The translations under genes and the position numbers were made by a program. This document shows positions 6,909 to 12,289 of a stretch of DNA of 12,289 bases, piece after piece. Under the pieces are notes generated by a model. The model saw nothing but the letters and a program-made list of their open reading frames with translations, was not told where the DNA came from and did not search any database. The stretch spans positions 1 through 12,289 of the forward strand of contig DARI01000015.1 of the NCBI GenBank assembly GCA_002503285.1. The letters are read 5' to 3'. Source of the stretch: Euryarchaeota archaeon UBA557 (GTDB taxonomy: Archaea > Thermoplasmatota > Poseidoniia > Poseidoniales > Thalassarchaeaceae). Numbering within the stretch: the stretch's first letter is position 1; each line of letters begins with the position of its first letter.

Positions 6909-7307
6909 CTAGTAAACTAATTGGATTTCAGATGATAAACTAAGTTTAATCACTCCTGGAGGTCCACTCCAAGTCATCCAATCATTCCAACCATCAAGAA
7001 GATTTCCTGCAGCATTTTCAGGAGTGATGCCGTTCGCCTTCTGTGATCCAGTAGAACAATATACATTAGTTGCTCCTTTGATTACCACATTCATCATATC
7101 TAAAATCATATTTTCTGGAAACATACCTCCCTCATTTATTTCATCCAGATAATTTAAATTTAACATTCTAACGGCATTTGAAGCAAAGAACATACTTACA
7201 TCATGACCGTCTTTAATCGCCTGAGCCCCACATGCCAAACCCACTATACATTTACGTAAATCTACTTCGGGGTCGGTTACCAATTTTACAAAGAATTTTT
7301 TATTCAT
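6909..7307 (-). CDS. DsrE/DsrF-like family protein
   Basis: The protein has 132 residues with the DsrE-type layout: a first strand with FFVKLVTD, helix with CIVGLACGAQAIKDGHDVSMFFASNAVRML (20-49), and a third strand NVYCSTGSQKANGI (81-94). DsrE-family proteins carry sulfur as a persulfide on a conserved Cys or act in related thiol chemistry. Cysteines here are C20, C26 and C84; C84, after the strand, is the likeliest functional one, as in non-Dsr single-domain members. No dsr, tus or rhodanese gene is next to it, so a role in dissimilatory sulfur metabolism is not supported. The C-terminal part (GWNDWMTWSGPPGV) is not one I recognise. The gene follows a small membrane protein gene by 25 bp on the same strand, so they may share an mRNA. 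Confidence 0.72.
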   Translation of the reverse strand: MNKKFFVKLVTDPEVDLRKCIVGLACGAQAIKDGHDVSMFFASNAVRMLNLNYLDEINEGGMFPENMILDMMNVVIKGATNVYCSTGSQKANGITPENAAGNLLDGWNDWMTWSGPPGVIKLSLSSEIQLVY

Positions 7308-7332
7308 ATTTAATGCTAGGTAAACATGTACT

Positions 7333-7653
7333 TTAACAATTTGATAAATAGTTAATTATAATTTTAAAATCATAAGTTGACAAAAGGGGTAATCTTAGGA
7401 ACATCATATTGCACCAAAATAATATAATAAAGCTAAAAGGGCATCTAAATCCACTGTTACTAATAATATTTTCATCGGAAAAGATATTTTTTTCCCACAC
7501 TCCAAATAAGCCATTTCCTTCTTCATTACTCAATGTTTTGTTATTGATCTTATTCTGGAAAAGTTGTATATAGGCAGTTCTAAATAGGTAATAAAGGATT
7601 GAAAGAAGAGTCGTGATAGTAATAAGAACTTCGAGAAAATCAAAAAAAATCAC
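7333..7653 (-). CDS. Small hypothetical membrane protein
   Basis: The reading frame gives 106 residues with no family I recognise. It has an N-terminal hydrophobic helix (residues 4-24, FLEVLITITTLLSILYYLF), a polar middle with NKTLSNEEGNG, and a second hydrophobic stretch (72-91, PFSFIILFWCNMMFLRLPLL). The start is GTG at 7653. Support comes from GGTGAG about 8 nt upstream on the minus strand, a plausible archaeal ribosome binding site, and from a TATA-like element 48-61 bp upstream. The DsrE gene follows after 25 bp. Codon content is very AT-rich like the neighbours. It could still be a chance frame or a decayed gene. Confidence 0.42.
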   Translation of the reverse strand: MIFFDFLEVLITITTLLSILYYLFRTAYIQLFQNKINNKTLSNEEGNGLFGVWEKNIFSDENIISNSGFRCPFSFIILFWCNMMFLRLPLLSTYDFKIIINYLSNC

Positions 7654-7700
7654 TCAACGCTCTCACCCGAATATCTCATAGAGATTGGTTTGCTTCGTTG

Positions 7701-7731
7701 ATAATAAATATAAGAGTTGCATAAAACTCTT
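7701..7731 (-). promoter_or_regulatory. TATA element overlapped by a 7-bp inverted repeat
   Basis: The minus strand reads CTTATATTTATTAT at 7714-7701, a good TATA box. It sits ~25 nt before a possible start near 7682, which precedes the GGTGAG and GTG of the membrane protein gene. Overlapping its upstream edge, AAGAGTT (7712-7718) and AACTCTT (7725-7731) form a perfect inverted repeat with a 6-nt spacer, placed where a regulator or TFB would contact DNA. Confidence 0.4.
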
Positions 7732-7856
7732 TGATGGATGTTTGCATCTGTGTAAATTAGCATGATTGCTGGAAGTGACTCCCAATTATTTAGTAGTTTA
7801 TTCAGATAGGAAAGATATTATGGATTCAATATCTAGTGAAGCCATAGAGTTAACCC

Positions 7857-8426
7857 ATGAGCCTGCCCGTACTATATTCTTTTATTCGATGCCCATACGC
7901 TATGCGAGCTCGTATGTCCATAATTCGAACTGGGTTCCAAGTTGAGCATCGAGAGGTCATGTTGCGAGATCGTCCGGCCCATATGATGAAAATCTCTCCA
8001 AAGGGAACAGTCCCTGTATTACTCTTATCCGATGGAACAGTCATCGAGGAGAGTTTGGAGATCATGGAGTATGTGCTCTCATGGAATTTAACGCAAAATG
8101 AAGAAGAATGGTTAAGGCGCAATGATGTCGAATTCAAATTTCATCTCGATCGTTATAAGTATCCAAATCGCTACGATGTCATAGATGAATTTAAACATAG
8201 AGAAGCAGCATGCAAATTCATAGAATCACTTGAGGAAAAGATTCCTGACGGTAATCTGAGTGATGCCATTTTCCCCTTCGTTAGGCAGTTTGCCAATCAT
8301 AATCGTGAGTGGTTCGATGAACAGAATTGGCCCAATGTGCATCAATGGTTAACAGCAAATTTGGAATCAGAAGAATTCTCTGAATGTATGACTAAGCACA
8401 AACAATGGATTCCTGATTATCAATAG
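7857..8426 (+). CDS. Glutathione S-transferase-like protein
   Basis: The protein has 189 residues. The N-terminal thioredoxin-like domain is clear: LYSFIRCPYAMRARM (6-20) with a CPYA motif, HREVMLRDRP (31-40), KISPKGTVPVL (45-55) with the cis-Pro, and ESLEIMEYVL (65-74), whose Glu-Ser normally holds the glutathione gamma-glutamyl group. The helical C-terminal part (with KYPNRYDV and HQWL) is shorter than in typical GSTs. CPYA is closer to glutaredoxin-2 and omega/beta-type GSTs, which form mixed disulfides through the Cys, than to Tyr/Ser enzymes. Most archaea lack glutathione, so the real thiol partner is uncertain. The first part of the gene is visibly GC-richer than its neighbours, which fits transfer from bacteria. 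An in-frame TAA at 7851-7853 fixes ATG 7857 as the first start. Confidence 0.85.
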   Translation: MSLPVLYSFIRCPYAMRARMSIIRTGFQVEHREVMLRDRPAHMMKISPKGTVPVLLLSDGTVIEESLEIMEYVLSWNLTQNEEEWLRRNDVEFKFHLDRYKYPNRYDVIDEFKHREAACKFIESLEEKIPDGNLSDAIFPFVRQFANHNREWFDEQNWPNVHQWLTANLESEEFSECMTKHKQWIPDYQ

Positions 8427-8441
8427 GGGATGATATCTAAA

Positions 8442-8451
8442 AGTGCGCACT
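8442..8451. repeat. 10-bp perfect palindrome between convergent genes
   Basis: AGTGCGCACT lies in the 37-bp gap between the convergent GST-like and Cys3His membrane protein genes. It is too short and has no spacer, so it is a poor terminator stem. It is unusually GC-rich for this location. Confidence 0.3.
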
Positions 8452-8463
8452 ATTACTATTAAT

Positions 8464-8829
8464 TTATTTCATAATAAAATATATAATCCATAAAAATAAA
8501 CCTAAAAAGAGAACAATCCGATTATTTCGAATAGCATTAATTACTTCATCATCGTGCTTGGGGCAAACTTTTTTGTTTAGCATAGCCTTATTTTCGCATT
8601 CATTAACTTCACATATATTCTCAGTCTTACTAATCTTTGTTAATATTATCAAAAGAATTATGGCAATAATGAATGAAATGATGAAAATCGCTGCTATTTC
8701 ATCCCAATATTCTGGAAATAAATCAGGTAATACTAGGAATAAAGTAGAACTTACCAATAATATAATTAAATTTATCATAAAGATTTTAGTAATTCTTAAT
8801 CCGAATTTAACCTGTGAATCTTCATCCAT
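8464..8829 (-). CDS. Membrane protein with Cys3His cluster
   Basis: The protein has 121 residues. Two helices lie near the N-terminus (about 16-35 and 44-65, the second very rich in Ile), then a short soluble segment with C73, C78, C89 and H92 in the pattern C-x4-C-x10-C-x2-H (ICEVNECENKAMLNKKVCPKH), then a C-terminal helix (about 104-120). The cluster resembles a small zinc-binding knuckle, which in a membrane protein suggests a binding or structural site. Metal binding is inferred. I know of no named family. The start at ATG 8829 is supported by TTATAAAT centred 25 nt upstream with no ribosome binding site, so the mRNA is probably leaderless. It is convergent with the GST-like gene and its promoter lies in the gap after the SGNH lipoprotein gene. 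Confidence 0.65.
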   Translation of the reverse strand: MDEDSQVKFGLRITKIFMINLIILLVSSTLFLVLPDLFPEYWDEIAAIFIISFIIAIILLIILTKISKTENICEVNECENKAMLNKKVCPKHDDEVINAIRNNRIVLFLGLFLWIIYFIMK

Positions 8830-8850
8830 ACTTTAGTTAGTATATCTTAA

Positions 8851-8858
8851 ATTTATAA
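8851..8858 (-). promoter_or_regulatory. TATA box of the Cys3His membrane protein gene
   Basis: The minus strand reads TTATAAAT, centred about 25 nt before the ATG at 8829. This is the expected position for a leaderless archaeal promoter. Confidence 0.6.
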
Positions 8859-8894
8859 CTCTTGACCCTGCATCCATATATTCAGTAAGTAAGG

Positions 8895-10094
8895 TTAATC
8901 ATCAATACTTACTCGACATTCTTGACTTTGCCAAATGATACACCCTGAATCATTCGACACGTGAACAAGCCATTGATTCCAATATCCATAACCCTCTAAA
9001 GAAAGATGTAATTCATCTTCTTGGTACAATGAATTAGGATTTCCAATATCCTCAAATCCTTGGTATACGTCAACAATATTTAGTGGAGAATAGGAATCAT
9101 TAGCAAGGTTTAGTGCAAAATCTTGAATACGGCCATCATAATCTCTGTATTGGGCATGGAGTTCTGTAGTTCCAGGTTCTGGTTTAGTTCCCATGTAGGT
9201 CACTGAGGCCCCACTTTCAATTATTTTGTTGATTATATCTTGAATGTCTTCAAAAGTTTCTTCTACAGTCCTATCTTCATATAAATCATTTTCACCACAA
9301 ACTATGACTACATGAATCGGCATATATTGTCCTATTATTTCATCGATAGAAGAAAGAATATCGCTACACATAGAACCACCTTCTCCAATGTTTGATGAAT
9401 CCACAAATTGTGAAGTTTCCCATCCTTCGATATCTGAATCTCCAATAAATAACCAATCAGAGTATTGTACAAGATTATTCACACAAGTATTTCCATTATT
9501 ATCTGAATTTGTTCCGTCCGGACAAGTTGTATCGTACCAATAAATACCACTAAGATCGGCCCCTCTCAGTTCAACGCCACTCAGGTCGACACCACTCAGG
9601 TTGGTGCGATTATCCTCAGCATTTTGTTGCCATTGAGTAACTAGATTTTGCTGTGCCACTAGATCAACTTGTAACTGCTCAGCAAGAGTTGAGTTTTCAA
9701 CTAAAGAAATATATAGGTCTGCCATTGTATTATTCATCATTTCAATCACCTCCAATATTTCATCCGTAAACTCACTTGATTCATTTAGAGATGAAGAAAG
9801 AAGATATCTATGTTCTTCGAGATTAGATATTGATGATTCTAACTCGGCAATATTTGTATTATATGATAAGATTGAAGTTTCCCTAGTTGAAATCATTTGA
9901 GTTTTTTCATCCAATTGAATTTGAAGTTCCAAATTAAGTTGATTTTGTTGATTGATAGTTTCATTCATTTCATCATTAGATTGTTGTAAATCAGCAATCT
10001 GTTGTTCTAAATCAGATGTATCAGTGCTAGTACATCCGGCGAGAGCAGATGTCAACATTAATATTATAATAATCATAGGTTTTAGTTGACGCAT
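8895..10094 (-). CDS. Lipoprotein: coiled coil, pentapeptide repeats, SGNH hydrolase
   Basis: The protein has 399 residues. A lipoprotein signal (MRQLKPMIIIILMLTSALAG) with lipobox ALAGC puts lipidated C21 at the new N-terminus, so the rest is outside the membrane. Residues ~28-160 are Gln/Glu/Leu-rich coiled coil. Four pentapeptide repeats follow (163-184: NLSGV, DLSGV, ELRGA, DLSGI), then a Cys191-Cys204 segment with PDGTNSDNNGN. The C-terminal ~190 residues are an SGNH/GDSL hydrolase: GDS with catalytic S220 (block I), NIG (235-237, block II), GEND (267-270, block III) and DELH with D360 and H363 (block V). Such enzymes cleave ester bonds of lipids, acyl groups or sugar acetates; the substrate is unknown. 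It looks intact and single-copy here. Confidence 0.85.
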   Translation of the reverse strand: MRQLKPMIIIILMLTSALAGCTSTDTSDLEQQIADLQQSNDEMNETINQQNQLNLELQIQLDEKTQMISTRETSILSYNTNIAELESSISNLEEHRYLLSSSLNESSEFTDEILEVIEMMNNTMADLYISLVENSTLAEQLQVDLVAQQNLVTQWQQNAEDNRTNLSGVDLSGVELRGADLSGIYWYDTTCPDGTNSDNNGNTCVNNLVQYSDWLFIGDSDIEGWETSQFVDSSNIGEGGSMCSDILSSIDEIIGQYMPIHVVIVCGENDLYEDRTVEETFEDIQDIINKIIESGASVTYMGTKPEPGTTELHAQYRDYDGRIQDFALNLANDSYSPLNIVDVYQGFEDIGNPNSLYQEDELHLSLEGYGYWNQWLVHVSNDSGCIIWQSQECRVSIDD

Positions 10095-10190
10095 GGTTCT
10101 TGCTTACATCTTAAGCATTTAGTTATTTTACTAACCATGTCAACTGGGATGCTCAAATTGAGTTAAATCATAAAAGGTAGTTTTGCTCGA

Positions 10191-11723
10191 TCAGAATAGT
10201 TTTTTCTGAATAGTGGGAGGTCCGCTAGCACCATTACGTATACTCCTTTTTCTGCTTCCATGTGTCTTTAGAACATTCTTACTTATTCTACGTGCATCTT
10301 CTCCGGTTCTTGCAGAATAGCTTTTACTAATGCCATTCTTTCTACTTGCAAGCTCATTAACTATGGGTTCTGGATAATTTATACCAATCCTACAAATAAT
10401 TAATTCTTGCAAGGATTTTGGCATTTGCCACGGATTATGAATAAAATCAGTAGGCACCATGGACAACTCAGGTACCCATTTCCTGATATATTCTCCATTG
10501 GGATCGTGATCTTTACCTTGTTTCGTCATAGAATATGCCCTAATTGTATTTATCCCAGTTGTACCTGACTGCATTCCGACTTGAGGCCAATGTATTCCTG
10601 GCTCATAATCTAAAAATTGTTTAGCCAAAAATATACCAGTATCTCTCCATGGTAACCAAAGATTGTATGAAGCAGCAGACATCATCATTGCCCTCATTCT
10701 AAAATTAATCCATCCAGTAGCATTCAACTGCCTCATGCAAGCATCAAAAAAAGGCCATCCAGTTCTTCCTTCTTTCCATCGGATGAATTTTTCTGAATCT
10801 AATTTCCTATCCAATATCTCCTCAATAGCAGGATTCTGAGAAACTAAATCAAGATTTGGTTCCATCTCTAGTTTCTGTATAAAGTGACACCTCCAAGCCA
10901 ATCTTTGTCTAAACGAATTTAGACTCTGAATCCAGTCAAGATGGCAATCAATGGCTGATTTATTTTTCCGAATATATTTAATTTTAGAATTAGTTTCCTG
11001 AACTATCCTTCTCATAGATAATGCACCTGTTGTAAGATATGGCGATAGAACAGAACCATGTTTTGTAGAAAGAGTAGGGCTAGATATTGACCAACTATAT
11101 TTTTTACTGTCATCATCAAGAAATAAACGAAGTCTCTTCAAAGCCGCATCTTCTCCAGGTTCAGGCCTACTTACTAAATGCCTTGGAGTCAAATTGAGAT
11201 CGGCCATACTAGGAATTTGACCTTCAAACATCACACTTTGACTAAACATTGGAGTTTCACTAAGGGGAATCCGCATTCTAGAGTCTCTTTTCCTCTTCCA
11301 TTGATCTCTATTCTTTAATCTCCTAATTACTCCATTATTCGGGTATTCTATCCAATTAATCATTTTTTCTTTACACCATTGAATGACTTTTTTATCTCTA
11401 TCATAAGACCACGAATTTCCTGTTTCTTCATGAGATAATATTCTGCTAATATGATGTTTATTATTTATATTTTCTAGAATATCTAAGGCATCACCTATTT
11501 CAAAATGGAGATCTGAGCCTGATTTTTGAAGAGTTTTTGATAAATCTACTGCGCAGTCTAATTCCCAATTAATGTGAATTGGGTCATGGTCTTGTTGCTT
11601 AAATCTCTCGGGTTCTAAAATAAATAAACACAATACTGGCCTTCCTGAAAGTATAGCACTTAGAAGAGGTACATGATCACGGGTCCGTAAATCACGTTTG
11701 AACCATACAACATCTATAGCCAT
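10191..11723 (-). CDS. Cryptochrome/DNA photolyase family protein
   Basis: The protein has 510 residues, a usual length for the family. The N-terminal antenna (Rossmann) domain starts VVWFKRDLRTRDHVPL (5-20). The FAD-binding domain shows HGSVLSPYLTTGALS (222-236), RLAWRCHFIQKLE (274-286), WKEGRTGWPFFDACMRQL (316-333), and QSGTTGINTIRAYSMTKQGKDHDP (385-408) before EYIRKWVPEL (411-420). Photolyases repair UV-made pyrimidine dimers with blue light, and cryptochromes use the same fold for signalling; sequence alone does not settle which. In the last electron-transfer region W379 aligns with E. coli W382, but the next Trp of WQW is replaced. The tail is basic and ends QKKLF. The start is ATG 11723, with AATAAAA-type TATA ~24 nt upstream. 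The neighbouring lipoprotein gene is 96 bp downstream. Confidence 0.92.
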   Translation of the reverse strand: MAIDVVWFKRDLRTRDHVPLLSAILSGRPVLCLFILEPERFKQQDHDPIHINWELDCAVDLSKTLQKSGSDLHFEIGDALDILENINNKHHISRILSHEETGNSWSYDRDKKVIQWCKEKMINWIEYPNNGVIRRLKNRDQWKRKRDSRMRIPLSETPMFSQSVMFEGQIPSMADLNLTPRHLVSRPEPGEDAALKRLRLFLDDDSKKYSWSISSPTLSTKHGSVLSPYLTTGALSMRRIVQETNSKIKYIRKNKSAIDCHLDWIQSLNSFRQRLAWRCHFIQKLEMEPNLDLVSQNPAIEEILDRKLDSEKFIRWKEGRTGWPFFDACMRQLNATGWINFRMRAMMMSAASYNLWLPWRDTGIFLAKQFLDYEPGIHWPQVGMQSGTTGINTIRAYSMTKQGKDHDPNGEYIRKWVPELSMVPTDFIHNPWQMPKSLQELIICRIGINYPEPIVNELASRKNGISKSYSARTGEDARRISKNVLKTHGSRKRSIRNGASGPPTIQKKLF

Positions 11724-11811
11724 ACCATATCGAATAAAGTTGTTTTATTGATGGTTGATAAAGTAATGCCCATATTAATCATAAATTCACAATCATATCA
11801 ATAAAGAGAAG

Positions 11812-11850
11812 TGATGGACATCACCATCAAGCCAAATGGCACATATTTGG
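11812..11850. repeat. Two adjacent short hairpins between GNAT and photolyase genes
   Basis: TGATGG (11812-11817) and CCATCA (11824-11829) pair over a 6-nt loop. Two bases further on, CCAAAT (11832-11837) and ATTTGG (11845-11850) pair over a 7-nt loop. They sit in the 165-bp gap downstream of the broken GNAT gene and upstream of the photolyase gene. They may be an RNA end or simple chance. Confidence 0.3.
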
Positions 11851-11888
11851 ATCATAGTAACCGTTTGTACTGCAATACATCGTATTCG

Positions 11889-12289
11889 CTAACCTATCAA
11901 AGGTTCAGGAAGTAGTGTTTGTCCAGTTTCTTCAATCCATCCAAGTTTTACATAAAGTGATTGACCTTTTGTATTGTCATCAGTGGTTTCAAGGATCAGC
12001 CCCCTACAATTTGATTCTCTTACCACTAAAAATGCAGATTCCATAAGTAGCTTTGCTACGCCCTTTCTTCTATGAGGTTGGGCCGCATATAAGTCATTCA
12101 AAACCAAAATTCGAGATGCATTCGCAGATGAGAAAGAGAGGTAAAGTTGGACGAAACCGGCGCACCCTTCATTTTTATTCTCGCCATTAGAATAGTTGAC
12201 TCTTCAGAGACTATTCTATCATTAAGAAATTTCTTTGCCAGAGATATGTTAGTGGTTTTACCGTTGAACACTCTGTATGCATCAAATAC
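11889..12289 (-). pseudogene. GNAT acetyltransferase with two apparent frameshifts (5' end outside window)
   Basis: Three reading frames together give one GNAT protein. From the window edge (12289) one minus-strand frame reads VFDAYRVFNGKTTNISLAKK then FLNDRIVSEESTILMAR, a typical GNAT beginning. Near 12177-12182 the homology moves to another frame: NKNEGCAGFVQLYLSFSS, ILVLNDLYAAQPHRRKGVAK (acetyl-CoA loop with RRKGVA), LETTDDNTKGQSLYVKLGW. That frame is closed 5' by a TGA at 12204-12206, so it cannot be read alone from the start. Near 11923-11924 it moves again: the current frame ends TGQTLLPEPLIG at TAG 11889, whereas the +1 alternative gives DKHYFLNL and a TGA at 11897-11899, the usual GNAT ending. 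One missing base and one extra base explain it all. Either the gene is decayed or the assembly has two indels. Confidence 0.72.

Noticed and set aside
1..12289. CRISPR array, insertion sequence or prophage
   Set aside because: No regularly spaced repeats, no transposase, integrase or structural phage gene, and no long terminal repeats were seen. One phage-like motif in a 75-residue protein is not enough.

Overview
The window looks like a piece of an AT-rich archaeal genome, most likely a marine planktonic euryarchaeon of the Poseidoniales/Marine Group II-III type. Four things point that way. Several genes have a TATA-like box about 25 nt upstream of the start codon and no ribosome binding site, which is the leaderless archaeal pattern (clearest at 995 and 8829). 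A lipoprotein carries a Cys-bounded PDGTNSDNNGN segment of a kind I associate with that group. The gene set fits a sunlit surface-water archaeon (KatG, cryptochrome/photolyase, SOUL protein). Genes are compact and the base composition is low in GC. The lineage is inferred from style; no rRNA or other marker gene is present.

Layout. 1-349: the 3' end of nadB (L-aspartate oxidase, NAD synthesis), convergent with an unrecognised five-helix membrane protein (353-910, minus). 995-1507: SOUL-type haem-binding protein, convergent with a DEAD-box RNA helicase (1517-2791, minus). The helicase appears to have an ~80-nt structured leader. 2963-3571 (minus): GIY-YIG-like protein with a long basic tail. 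3572-3930: a 359-bp divergent intergenic region with the katG promoter, a 26-bp imperfect palindrome and a good Shine-Dalgarno. 3931-6078: katG, followed after 27 bp by a Pat/MnaT-like GNAT acetyltransferase (6106-6591). 6601-7653 (minus): a 75-aa protein with a phage-type (ORF6C-like) motif, a DsrE-family protein, and a small membrane protein. 7857-8426 (plus): a glutathione S-transferase-like protein whose DNA is visibly GC-richer than its neighbours. 8464-8829 (minus): a membrane protein with a Cys3His cluster. 8895-10094 (minus): a lipoprotein combining coiled coil, pentapeptide repeats and an SGNH hydrolase. 10191-11723 (minus): a cryptochrome/photolyase-family protein. 11889-12289 (minus): a GNAT acetyltransferase broken by two apparent frameshifts and running off the window edge.

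How the genes fit together. Several loci deal with light and oxidant damage: KatG removes peroxide, the photolyase-family protein acts on or senses light, SOUL handles haem or tetrapyrrole, and the GST-like and DsrE-family proteins belong to thiol chemistry. They are not one operon, because strands alternate, so this is a loose functional neighbourhood and not a proven system. I see no CRISPR array, complete tRNA, rRNA or insertion sequence. The most unusual items are the SGNH lipoprotein architecture, the katG palindrome, the helicase leader hairpin and the doubly frameshifted acetyltransferase.
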